From assembly GCA_910578795.1 (NCBI GenBank), contig CAJTSD010000065.1, forward strand, positions 1 through 16,577: DNA of 16,577 nucleotides, given 5' to 3'. Position 1 is the first letter of the stretch, and every line of letters starts with the position of its first letter. The position numbers were made by a program, and so were the translations under genes. Under the pieces are notes generated by a model. It saw only the letters and a list, made by a program, of their open reading frames with translations, made no database searches and was not told where the DNA came from. Positions 5,876 to 13,411 of the stretch are shown one piece after another. Origin of the DNA: an uncultured Lachnospiraceae bacterium (lineage in GTDB: Bacteria > Bacillota > Clostridia > Lachnospirales > Lachnospiraceae).

Positions 5876-7024
5876 ATGGCAAACAGATTTGTATTAAATG
5901 AAACATCTTATCATGGAGCAGGTGCGGTGAAAGAGATTGTACCGGAGGCAAAAGGGAGAGGTTTCAAAAAAGCATTTGTGTGCTCTGATCCGGATTTGGT
6001 AAAATTCGGGGTAACAAAAAAGGTATTGGAAATCCTTGACGGTGAGAAAATGGAATATGAATTGTATTCTGAAATCAAACCAAATCCTACGGTTGAGAAC
6101 GTGCAGACAGGTGTCGCTGCGTTCAAGAAATCCGGCGCGGATTATTTGATTGCAATCGGCGGCGGATCTTCCATGGACACGGCAAAGGCAATCGGCATTA
6201 TCATTAACAATCCGGAATTTGAGGATGTGATAAGCCTTGAGGGTGTTGCACCGACAAAGAACAAATCTGTGCCTATTTTTGCAGTACCGACCACGGCAGG
6301 AACGGCAGCAGAGGTAACAATCAACTACGTTATTACAGACGCGGCAAAGAACCGTAAAATGGTTTGCGTTGACCCGAAAGATATTCCGGTTGTTGCATTT
6401 GTCGATTCGGAAATGATGGCAACCATGCCAAAGGGCTTGACAGCAGCGACAGGTATGGATGCGCTTACACATGCAATTGAAGGATATATTACGGCGGGCG
6501 CTTGGGAATTGTCGGACATGTTCCACTTAAAGGCAATTGAGATTATTTCGCGTTCGTTGAGAGGCGCAGTAGATAATACGCCGGAAGGCAGAGAAGATAT
6601 GGCGCTTGGTCAGTATGTTGCCGGAATGGGATTTTCGAATGTAGGTCTTGGTATTGTACACTCTATGGCACACCCGCTTGGCGCATTGTATGATACGCCG
6701 CACGGTGTTGCAAATGCAATTATTCTTCCTACGGTTATGGAATACAATGCGGAAGCAACAGGCGAGAAGTATCGTGAAATTGCACGGGCAATGGGTGTAC
6801 AGGGCGTGGACAGTATGTCACAGGAGGAGTACCGTAAGGCTGCGATTGACGCGGTGAAGAAACTTTCGCAGGACGTCGGCATTCCTGAAAATCTTAAGGA
6901 GATTGTCAAGAGAGAGGATATTCCGTTCCTTGCACAGTCCGCTTATGACGATGCATGCAGACCGGGCAATCCGAAGGAAACAAGCGTTGCGGATATTACC
7001 AAGCTTTATGAATCCTTGATTTAG
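5876..7024 (+). CDS. fucO: Lactaldehyde reductase / 1,2-propanediol oxidoreductase
   Basis: An iron-dependent (group III) alcohol dehydrogenase of 382 residues, the normal family length. It would interconvert L-lactaldehyde and (S)-1,2-propanediol using NAD(H), the step that re-oxidises NADH in anaerobic fucose or rhamnose breakdown. The sequence tracks E. coli FucO closely by eye: start MANRFVLNET, GADYLIAIGGGSSMDTAKAIG (NAD loop GGGS 95-98), VPTTAGTAAEVTINYVITD, and the metal ligands D195, H199, H262 and H276 in DALTHAIEG, VHSMAHPLGA and TPHGVANA. It is complete, follows a clear AAAGGAG site and is followed by a terminator, so it appears to be a single-gene unit. No fucose or rhamnose genes are adjacent. 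A closely related alcohol dehydrogenase activity cannot be excluded. Confidence 0.9.
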   Translation: MANRFVLNETSYHGAGAVKEIVPEAKGRGFKKAFVCSDPDLVKFGVTKKVLEILDGEKMEYELYSEIKPNPTVENVQTGVAAFKKSGADYLIAIGGGSSMDTAKAIGIIINNPEFEDVISLEGVAPTKNKSVPIFAVPTTAGTAAEVTINYVITDAAKNRKMVCVDPKDIPVVAFVDSEMMATMPKGLTAATGMDALTHAIEGYITAGAWELSDMFHLKAIEIISRSLRGAVDNTPEGREDMALGQYVAGMGFSNVGLGIVHSMAHPLGALYDTPHGVANAIILPTVMEYNAEATGEKYREIARAMGVQGVDSMSQEEYRKAAIDAVKKLSQDVGIPENLKEIVKREDIPFLAQSAYDDACRPGNPKETSVADITKLYESLI

Positions 7025-7072
7025 AGATGAATGTTTTAGATAAAACTGCATAAATTGCGGGAAAACATATGT

Positions 7073-7115
7073 GGCAGGGCGCTATTAATCGTGCGGAAGG
7101 ATAGCACCCTGCTGT
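7073..7115 (+). terminator. Terminator after fucO
   Basis: GGCAGGGCGCTAT (7073-7085) pairs with ATAGCACCCTGCT (7101-7113) with one mismatch, giving a long stem with a 15-base loop. The following U-tract is weak (GTTATTAT), so termination efficiency is uncertain. Confidence 0.6.
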
Positions 7116-7162
7116 TATTATGTCGTTGCTTTCTGTGGTTGAAGCGTTTTCTTCGCAGGCAA

Positions 7163-7226
7163 TGAGTCAACTAACGAGTCAGGTGATGAGATTTATCTTG
7201 TGATAAGCGAGAAAAAAAGTTATAAT
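7163..7226 (+). promoter_or_regulatory. Promoter of the MBL-fold gene with an upstream repeat
   Basis: TTGTGA (7198-7203) and a consensus TATAAT (7221-7226) are separated by exactly 17 bases; transcription would begin near 7233. A seven-base repeat, TGAGTCA (7163-7169) and CGAGTCA (7175-7181), lies 12 bases apart just upstream of the -35 and could be a regulator site. This promoter rules out the ATG at 7225 as translation start. Confidence 0.6.
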
Positions 7227-7323
7227 GCGTTTAGATTTACAAGCGGTATTACTTAGATACTTTTGGCGTTTGGGAGGGTTATATACCGCGCAGTATTTTG
7301 GAGGAAAGAGGGGGACGGGCAGT

Positions 7324-7845
7324 ATGATACAGATACATAGAATCAAGTGCGGAAACGGTAATTGTTATGTGTTGGAAGAAAATAAAAATGCGGATTATTT
7401 TTCAAAGCTGTTTCAAGTGCCGATAGCAATGAATGCAAATGATGTTGATTTAATACGGAATCAAATGAAAGAGAAATTATTTGCGAAAACCGTTCTTGGA
7501 AAAGTGATTCTAAAAGCATCTCTTGCCTCGTTCAAAAAAGTGGAAATGGATTTTACGCCTTCTGTATTTTTAGAGGAAGGAAAAAGTTTACATAACTATG
7601 GAATCGGTGCGGAGATAATTAGTCTGCCCGGACACACCAAGGGCTCTATTGGAATCGACTGTAAAAGAGCAGGGATTCTTGTTGGAGATGCGTTGATGAA
7701 TATGTTTTATCCGACCACCGCAATGCTTTATGAGGATTGGGAAATGGTTTTGCAAAGTGCGGATAAAATCACAGGCTTCGGAACTGTGCCGATTTATTTC
7801 GGACATGGCAAATCGGTTCCGAATCGGAAATGGGTATCAAAATAA
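7324..7845 (+). CDS. Metallo-beta-lactamase-fold protein lacking the HxHxDH motif
   Basis: A 173-residue MBL-fold hydrolase relative, about 40-45 residues shorter than its family. It starts MIQIHRIKCGNGNCYVLEEN, the usual first strands. At residues 21-24 it then jumps directly to NADYFSKLFQVPIAMN, the part that normally follows the THxHxDH loop, so that loop and the strand before it are missing without loss of frame. Later ligands remain: H104 in LPGHTKGSIG, D122 in ILVGDALM and H161 in YFGHGKS. Without the first metal site it is probably inactive as a hydrolase. The start at 7324 fits the promoter at 7198-7226 and a G-rich site upstream (GAGGGGG, 7309-7315). It could be a decaying gene or a non-catalytic binding protein. 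Confidence 0.75.
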   Translation: MIQIHRIKCGNGNCYVLEENKNADYFSKLFQVPIAMNANDVDLIRNQMKEKLFAKTVLGKVILKASLASFKKVEMDFTPSVFLEEGKSLHNYGIGAEIISLPGHTKGSIGIDCKRAGILVGDALMNMFYPTTAMLYEDWEMVLQSADKITGFGTVPIYFGHGKSVPNRKWVSK

Positions 7846-7927
7846 TTGTGAAATAATAGAAACGGATAAGATAAAACTGTAATAGGTGACAAATAGATAT
7901 ATTCTGCAACAGGAAAGGAAACCGGAA

Positions 7928-8959
7928 ATGGATTTCAAAAAACGGATGGATTCAACCGAGTATGATTTTTTGCGAACCAATCCCCGGCTTGGAAACCGGA
8001 TTATTCTGATGGGACTTGGCGGAAGCCATGCTTATGGGACAAACAACGAGAACAGTGACATTGATTTTCGGGGGATTACGTTAAACCTGCCGTCTGATTT
8101 ACTGGGATTGACAAAGTTTGAACAATATGAGGATACCAATACGGATACGGTTATTTATGCGTTTAATAAGGTGATAAGACTCCTTTTGGAATGTAATCCT
8201 AATACAATAGAATTGTTGGGGCTGAACGAGGAGCAGTATTTGATAAAGACAGCGTTAGGGCAGGAACTGTTGGATAATAAGCATTTGTTTTTGTCAAAGC
8301 GGGCGGCAAAGTCATTCGGCGGATATGCAAGTGCGCAGCTTAGGCGGCTTCAAAATGCGGTTGCAAGGGATTCCATGCCGCAGCAGGAGCGGGAACAGCA
8401 TATTTATGATTCTGTGCGGAATGCGCTGGAGGATTTCCGGCGTAAAAACGAGATGTTTGATAAGGGAAAATTGGAAATTTATATCGATAAATCCGATAAC
8501 CCGGAATTGGAAACGGAAATTTTTATTGATGCGCAGTACCGGCATTTGCCGCTGCGGGATTATGAAAATATGTTAGGTGCCATGAACAACGTCATCAGGG
8601 ATTATGACAAGCTTGGCAAGCGTAACCGCAAAAAGGACGACAATCATTTGAATAAGCACGCAATGCATTTAATCCGTCTGTTTATGATGGCGATTGATAT
8701 TTTGGAAAAAGGCGAAATAAGAACCCATAGGACAGATGATTTGGAGCTGCTTAAAAGCATTCGGCGCGGTGATTTTCAGAAGGAGGACAGAACGTTTTCG
8801 GACGAATTTTATAAACTGCTGTCCGAGTATGAGAGGCGGTTGGAGATTGCAATAAAAAATACCGCTCTTCCGGATAATCCGGATATGGAGAAGGTTGAGC
8901 GTTTTGTCGAGTATGTAAATCGAAAAGCGATAGAAAGTGACGGAAATGGGGTTATGTAA
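7928..8959 (+). CDS. Predicted nucleotidyltransferase, RlaP/YcgL type (first of pair)
   Basis: A 343-residue member of the polymerase-beta-like nucleotidyltransferase superfamily (PF10127-type). The active-site pattern is clear: GGSHAYGTNNENSDIDFRG, with the GS at 32-33 and the paired acidic residues D44 and D46. The C-terminal half is helical and charged. The family is predicted to add nucleotides to RNA or protein substrates, and some members are linked to RNA ligases, but the substrate here is unknown. The start ATG at 7928 follows AGGAAAGGA about eight bases upstream; an earlier GTG at 7886 lacks such a site. The stop shares one base with the start of the next gene (TAATG), implying translational coupling. 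Confidence 0.8.
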   Translation: MDFKKRMDSTEYDFLRTNPRLGNRIILMGLGGSHAYGTNNENSDIDFRGITLNLPSDLLGLTKFEQYEDTNTDTVIYAFNKVIRLLLECNPNTIELLGLNEEQYLIKTALGQELLDNKHLFLSKRAAKSFGGYASAQLRRLQNAVARDSMPQQEREQHIYDSVRNALEDFRRKNEMFDKGKLEIYIDKSDNPELETEIFIDAQYRHLPLRDYENMLGAMNNVIRDYDKLGKRNRKKDDNHLNKHAMHLIRLFMMAIDILEKGEIRTHRTDDLELLKSIRRGDFQKEDRTFSDEFYKLLSEYERRLEIAIKNTALPDNPDMEKVERFVEYVNRKAIESDGNGVM

Positions 8960-9723
8960 TGAGAGATATTAGAAAGGAAATATCAGACAAGCTTACGCAA
9001 CTGGAAGAAAAAGAGAAGGTAAAGGTGCTTTACGCAGTGGAATCAGGAAGCCGGGCATGGGGCGTGGAGTCGCCGGACAGCGATTATGATGTGCGGTTTG
9101 TCTATGTGCGGCAACCGGAGGATTATCTGTGCCTTGAGCCAAAAAAGGACGTGATAGAATGGCAGCTTGATGAGGTATTGGATATGAACGGTTGGGATTT
9201 AAGAAAGACGCTGATACAGTTTCATCGGGGAAACGCCACACTTTTTGAGTGGGCAAATTCTCCGGTTGTATACAGGACAACGCAGGAATGGGAAAAAATT
9301 TACGAAAACAGCCGGCGGTATTTTTCTGAAAAAGCGGCGCTTTACCATTATTACGGAACGGCAAACAGCACTTATAATCAGTATTTGCAGGCAGATACAG
9401 TAAAATACAAAAAGTATATTTACGCGTTAAGACCGCTGTTGGCATGCCGGTATATTGAATCGAATCATGCAGTTCCTCCAGTGCGCTTTGAGGATTTACT
9501 GCGTCAGGATTTACCGAAGGAATTGTCGGAAGAGATTGGGCAGATGCTTGCAGTTAAGGCACACAGCAACGAAAGAGAGCAAAATCCCAAGATGCCCGTA
9601 ATCCAACGGTTTATCGAGGAAAACATCGGGAAGTACGGGCTGCTTTCAAAGCAAATGGCTGATGACAGAACGCCCGAATGGGAACCGTTGGATAAGACGT
9701 TTTTAGATATTTTGGGAAAGTAA
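8959..9723 (+). CDS. Predicted nucleotidyltransferase, YcgL/RlaP type (second of pair)
   Basis: A 254-residue protein with the same core: VLYAVESGSRAWGVESPDSDYDVRFVYV, with GSRAWG at 30-35 and the acidic pair D42/D44. The remainder contains the family-typical region with WDLRKTLIQFHRGNATLFEW and KKYIYALRPLLACRYIE. It is a shorter, diverged paralogue of the preceding gene and overlaps it by one base, so the two are almost certainly co-expressed. The pairing suggests a heteromeric enzyme or two steps on the same substrate, which is inference. No RNA ligase or RtcB gene lies nearby. It is complete, and the convergent permease remnant ends 12 bases after its stop. Confidence 0.8.
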   Translation: MRDIRKEISDKLTQLEEKEKVKVLYAVESGSRAWGVESPDSDYDVRFVYVRQPEDYLCLEPKKDVIEWQLDEVLDMNGWDLRKTLIQFHRGNATLFEWANSPVVYRTTQEWEKIYENSRRYFSEKAALYHYYGTANSTYNQYLQADTVKYKKYIYALRPLLACRYIESNHAVPPVRFEDLLRQDLPKELSEEIGQMLAVKAHSNEREQNPKMPVIQRFIEENIGKYGLLSKQMADDRTPEWEPLDKTFLDILGK

Positions 9724-9734
9724 GGTGCTGCGCT

Positions 9735-10590
9735 TTAATTTTGATGCTTCGCAGCCTGCTGGGGGGGATTTGACTGTTTCCGGATTTCCAAGCGTTTATT
9801 TGCCGCCTGACCAAGCAAAGTGTAGGCAGTTGCTGCAAGGGGAATAAAGAATATCATTCCGATAATGCCAAACAGCTTCCCGCCAATCAGCACGGCGATG
9901 AGTGTCCAAAGCGCGGAAAGTCCGACTGCGCCGCCAATAACGCGCGGATAAATAAACTGGTTTTTGATAAACTGAACCACTTGGAATACGATAATGGAAA
10001 CAACCGCTTTTACAGGGTTTATCATAAAAATAATAAACGCTCCGACTGCGCAGGAAACAAAGCTGCCAACATAGGGATAAATGACAGCAGTCCTGTCAGT
10101 ACCGCGACAAGTCCGGCATAGGGAAGCCCGCACAGGACAAAAGCGAGCCACATCAGACCGCCTAAAATCACGGCTTCTAAACATTGTCCGCTTAAAAAGC
10201 TCGCATAAATTTCGCACAAAAGCGTTCCGGCATGAATCAAATATCCGGATACTTTCGGCGGCAGATAGCTTCAAACAATTTCTGAAACTTCCGTTTTACG
10301 TTATCTTTGTCAAGCAGAAGGTAGGACATGATGACAAATGCCATAAGGAGGTTAATTAGAATGTCGGCAAATGAACCGATGCTGCTTGCGATGGAGCCAA
10401 GCATGGAGCTGACATTGCTGCCGATTATGGCATAGAGATCTTCGCTTACTAAAAGTTCTTCAATATATTCGAGTAACGCTGTTGTCTCCGGATATTGCGT
10501 AAGTTGGGACAGCCACACAGGAATTTTTTCCTGTAAAATCGTTCCGATGCTGATTAGGGAAATAGAGTGCCAGTTATAGGTACATTAAAC
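9735..10590 (-). pseudogene. AI-2E family permease, N-terminus lost, two frameshifts
   Basis: An intact AI-2E/YdiK-type permease has about 350-400 residues and eight membrane segments. Here the first ~100 residues are missing and the rest is read in three frames. Piece one contains IPVWLSQLTQYPE and LINLLMAFVIMSYLLLDKD. Piece two holds LLCEIYASFLSGQCLEAVILGG and ends at LLSFIP. Piece three continues YVGSFVSCAVGAFIIFMINP, FIYPRVIGGAVGLSALW and IGMIFFIPLAATAY. The two joins fit single-base losses, one in an AAA run near 10254 and one in a CCC run near 10075. The truncated start abuts the sigma-factor remnant, so a deletion probably joined them. Substrate is unknown, and the name of the family does not prove AI-2 transport. 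Confidence 0.85.
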
Positions 10591-10609
10591 AAAATACAGG
10601 GCAGGAATA

Positions 10610-11008
10610 CACTGGAAAAGGGATTGCGAGATGCGGTCCTTTTTTGATAGGAGAAAAAGACTTCCCCAATCTCCCTGTCGTTCAGACCGACGATATAATA
10701 CATCAGGACAATCTGTCTGTGTCCGTCCGGTAGTTCCCTCAACGCCTGTGCCAAGTCACCATCCACTATGCCGATTTCATGCCCATGACCCAAAAATAGT
10801 CAGCATGGAATGTATCAAAAAACCTGCCCGCCATGCCAAGCTGCCTTGCGGTCAGTATGTCAATGTGGGTTTCCCGTTCCGCCCTGTGCTTCCGTTCATT
10901 GTAATAATTCAGTTTTTCATATTTCAGGGCAGTGCGGCAGAACAATATAAATTGCCGTACCGCTTTATCCTCTCTATCTTCCTTTTCTGTAAATGTCCTG
11001 TTTGTTAT
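10610..11008 (-). pseudogene. Sigma-70-like factor of mobile-element type, frameshifted
   Basis: The upstream piece reads ITNRTFTEKEDREDKAVRQ and then FILFCRTALKYEKLNYYNER up to HADYFWVMG, before hitting TAG at 10765-10767. The downstream piece reads HEIGIVDGDLAQALRELP and IVLMYYIVGLNDREIGEVF, a sigma region-4 helix-turn-helix. The two fit together as YFWVMGHEIG if one G is restored in the GGG run near 10783. The 3' end decays into the permease remnant, and no clean start codon is visible (ATA at 11006-11008 where ATG would fit). Short sigma factors of this form are common on clostridial conjugative elements and near lipoprotein genes, which fits the neighbour upstream. It cannot make a full product. 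Confidence 0.7.
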
Positions 11009-11078
11009 TCCTACAAAATCACTGTATCTAAAACGCAGAATAGACTGATGGGAAACGGCAATGCATTCTCAAACATTT

Positions 11079-11849
11079 TTAAGGTATCACAGAAAAATCA
11101 AACGCCTCCGCAAATAATTCCTGTTTTTCATCATTCACATCTGAAAAATCTGACAAATCGCCAAACCCGCTGATTACAACAAAAGACTTATCCCGATCTG
11201 CAATAATGTTTGGATTGATCTCCTCATGGCACAAAAAAATACCTCATCACCGACCTTAGTGATGTACTTTCGCACGCTATATTTGGACAAATCCCCTAAA
11301 TTCAGATACGAGGCGTTAAAAGTGCCTTTTACGGAACGTGAAAGCTGATAGCCTATGTCATAAAGTGTTTTCGTATCCGTTGAACCGGAAAGCAAAAGGT
11401 TGCCTTCAAAAAGGAACGAGCCGTCATCATACAAAATCCGCTCAATTTGACCAGTCCATATGATGCACAAATCTCATCTACCTTATCTCTCATCTCGTCT
11501 GTATAGCAGACATAATCTTCATATTCATCTGCCTGCTCCGATTTGTTTTCTTCCTGTTCCGTTACTTCCATATGAATTGTATTATCCGAGTCATATCCAT
11601 CGAGGAAATCCCACCATTCCCTGCATGCCTGGACTTCCGGACTAGCTGAAAAAGAATTTAAGGACGTGTCAGTTCCCTGCTATACTGTTTCCTGCCCATC
11701 CTCGGAAGGCTTATCCGCATCCTCCCTTTCCTCTGACACTGCTTCCACAAGTCTGCTGTCCATTTCTGTTTCTTCCTCTTTTTTCTGACATGCTGTTAAG
11801 CCTAGTATCATCCCATTAATAAAATAACATTTATTCTTTTTCTTTTCAT
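11079..11849 (-). pseudogene. Lipoprotein of unknown function, broken by frameshifts and an amber codon
   Basis: Translation could begin at the ATG 11849-11847, ten bases after AAGGAG, 46 bases past the previous gene's stop. The signal peptide reads MKRKRINVILLMG, then, one base out of frame, MILGLTAC, a textbook lipobox. Further on come SPEVQACREWWDFLDGYDSD and YVCYTDEMRDKVDEICASYG, then another frame with GQIERILYDDGSFLFEGNLL and VRKYITKVGDEVFF, then a third with HEEINPNIIADRDKSFVVIS to the TAA at 11079-11081. A TAG at 11680-11682 interrupts the first part. The restored protein would have about 257 residues. The WWDF/CYT-motif lipoproteins occur near sigma-factor genes in Lachnospiraceae as I recall, but their function is unknown to me. 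Confidence 0.75.
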
Positions 11850-11895
11850 TTTATGGTTTTCTCCTTAAATGCAATACTCTGCCAACCAGTTTCCT

Positions 11896-12450
11896 TCATT
11901 TACCGTCATCCGCCTCGTAAATCCCAGCATATTCGCCGTCTGAAATCTCAAGATGTGCCGGCGTTCCCGGATAGTAAATAACGGTTGTTCCATCATCACA
12001 GCTATAAATTCTCCAGTCATTTTCTGTCTGAAAATCATTTGCCATAGTGTTGTACAGGGAAAGACCGTCAACCGCGAACTGAATCGTGCCTTCATCATCA
12101 AAAAATACCTCCAGTCTGTGTCCGTTTTCATCAACATATACGCTGCCCGACTTGTACCATACATCATCCGTAGCATTGGCTTCTGACTCTGCGTCAAGAT
12201 CCTCGCCTGACTGTGCGCCCTTGGGACCATCTTGCCCTTCAGACACTTCGGCTGTTTTCGGCGTGTCTTTATCCGTGGGTATGTCTGCCGTCTGCGTATC
12301 AGCATTTGTGTATACGGATTCCTGTATTACAGGATTCTCTACCTTGCTTACCGACTCTTCTGTATCCTCTCGCCCCCCACATCCGTTGCATAAAAGCAGG
12401 ATTGCATAAAAAACAATAACCCATTCAGCCTTTCTTTTTTTCATTTTCAT
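11896..12450 (-). CDS. Small surface lipoprotein, divergent from the two-component system
   Basis: A 184-residue secreted protein. The start at 12450 follows AGGAGG by five bases (a second ATG at 12444 gives better spacing of eleven). The N-terminus is MKMKKRKAEW followed by a hydrophobic run ending LLLCNGCGG, a lipobox-like site with an unusual Cys at the -3 position. A low-complexity acidic/threonine linker spans about residues 28-95, then a folded domain: DDVWYKSGSVYVDENGHRLEVFF, LSLYNTMANDF and TVIYYPGTPAHLEISDGEYAG. I do not recognise this domain. The gene diverges from the response regulator across a region rich in inverted repeats and precedes a broken lipoprotein on the same strand, so it may be a target or sensor partner of the adjacent regulators. 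Confidence 0.75.
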   Translation of the reverse strand: MKMKKRKAEWVIVFYAILLLCNGCGGREDTEESVSKVENPVIQESVYTNADTQTADIPTDKDTPKTAEVSEGQDGPKGAQSGEDLDAESEANATDDVWYKSGSVYVDENGHRLEVFFDDEGTIQFAVDGLSLYNTMANDFQTENDWRIYSCDDGTTVIYYPGTPAHLEISDGEYAGIYEADDGK

Positions 12451-12497
12451 CTTTACCTCCTGATCAACTAAGTTTTTTGCGCTAAGCCGCACTCCTT

Positions 12498-12525
12498 ATT
12501 ATCATCGCCTGAAATACAATTGCAA
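12498..12525 (-). promoter_or_regulatory. Putative promoter of the lipoprotein gene
   Basis: On the minus strand TTGCAA (12525-12520) and GATAAT (12503-12498) are 16 bases apart, about 48 bases upstream of the start codon. The palindrome array begins 18 bases upstream of the -35. Confidence 0.45.
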
Positions 12526-12542
12526 CCCATTTTGCATGAAAC

Positions 12543-12597
12543 GACATTTTTTGTCCTATTTTGGGTGATAACAACCCAAGAATGACAGATAAATGTC
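12543..12597. promoter_or_regulatory. Symmetric inverted-repeat array in the divergent promoter region
   Basis: Three inverted repeats lie in 55 bases: GACA-N5-TGTC (12543-12555), TTGGGT-N7-ACCCAA (12561-12579) and GACA-N6-TGTC (12584-12597). The two GACA/TGTC sites are 41 bases apart, about four helical turns, and flank the central palindrome. They lie between the lipoprotein promoter and the response-regulator promoter, as expected for operators of a divergon. They do not match the LytTR direct-repeat consensus clearly. Confidence 0.5.
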
Positions 12598-12637
12598 TTT
12601 TTATGCAGATTTTCTATATTTTATTCTCTCTGTGTTG

Positions 12638-12643
12638 TATACT
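12638..12643 (+). promoter_or_regulatory. Possible -10 element of the two-component operon
   Basis: TATACT at 12638-12643, about 55 bases before the regulator start, has no good -35 at 17-18 bases. An activator-dependent promoter would fit. Confidence 0.35.
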
Positions 12644-12698
12644 ATAAATCGAACAAGGTGCCTAAACGATAAAATAGAAGAAAAGTGAGACCGGCAAT

Positions 12699-13406
12699 AT
12701 GCGAATACTAATCTGCGATGACGATATCCTGATGTGTGGACAACTGCAAAAATATATCGAAAGCTACTTTGAGAAAATCTGTGTAAAATGCCCTGAAATT
12801 ATCTGTTTTTCCGACGGAGAATCCCTGCTGGCAGATCAGGGTGAGAAAGATATCCTTTTTCTTGATATCGAAATTCCGGGGATCAATGGCATCTATGTGG
12901 GAACCGAATTAAAAAAAGCAAATGAACAGATCATTATTTTTGTTGTCACCTCATACTCTGAATATTTGGACGACGCCATGCGGTTCCATGTTTTCCGCTA
13001 TTTATCCAAGCCTGTAGACAAACGCCGGCTTTTCCGCAATATGAAAGACGCCCTTGACCTGTATAACACTAGAACCATCAAAATTCCCATTGAAACCAGA
13101 CAGGGAATACATACGCTCCCAGCATCTTCAATCATTGCACTGGAAACGCGGGGCAGGAAAGTGTTCGTCCACACTGCCATGTGTGATTTTGAAACTGTCC
13201 ATAACATGCAGTATTATCTGGATTTACTGCCGAAAAACTGTTTTTTTCAGACACACCGCAGCTTTATTGTCAACTTTGAGCATATTACCGATTTTGACCA
13301 CTCCCTTGTCCACATGGCAGGCGACCAGTTCCATGCCTACCTGACCAAGCGAAAGTATACCGCCTTTAAAGACGCTTATCTTCTTTATCTGGAAAGTACG
13401 AGGTAA
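12699..13406 (+). CDS. LytTR-family response regulator
   Basis: A 235-residue regulator of the AgrA/VirR type. The receiver domain (1-118) has the acidic pair D8-D9 (CDDD), the phospho-acceptor D56 in DILFLDIEIPG, the switch residue in VVTSYSE (T84) and K104 in YLSKPVD. The C-terminal domain (about 125-232) is LytTR, with ALETRGRKVFVHT and FFQTHRSFIVNFEHI. It binds DNA as a dimer, usually at spaced direct repeats. The ribosome site is weak (AAGTGAG about ten bases upstream). The stop lies five bases before the kinase start, so the two genes form an operon. The divergent lipoprotein gene is the nearest candidate target. Confidence 0.9.
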   Translation: MRILICDDDILMCGQLQKYIESYFEKICVKCPEIICFSDGESLLADQGEKDILFLDIEIPGINGIYVGTELKKANEQIIIFVVTSYSEYLDDAMRFHVFRYLSKPVDKRRLFRNMKDALDLYNTRTIKIPIETRQGIHTLPASSIIALETRGRKVFVHTAMCDFETVHNMQYYLDLLPKNCFFQTHRSFIVNFEHITDFDHSLVHMAGDQFHAYLTKRKYTAFKDAYLLYLESTR

Positions 13407-13411
13407 CCTTT

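Noticed and set aside
5894..6526. 210-codon open frame on the minus strand
   Set aside because: It lies wholly inside fucO in the opposite direction and is Cys/Arg-rich in the way expected of a shadow frame.
7225..7323. N-terminal extension of the MBL-fold protein from ATG 7225
   Set aside because: That ATG overlaps the -10 box TATAAT (7221-7226), and the family N-terminus begins at 7324.
9726..9755. GCTGCG...CGCAGC hairpin between the nucleotidyltransferase and permease remnant
   Set aside because: Six base pairs with an 18-base loop and no clear T-tract on either strand; too weak to call a terminator.
10631..11173. 180-codon open frame on the plus strand
   Set aside because: It is antisense to the sigma-factor and lipoprotein remnants, whose protein motifs are on the minus strand; its own translation has no recognisable domain.
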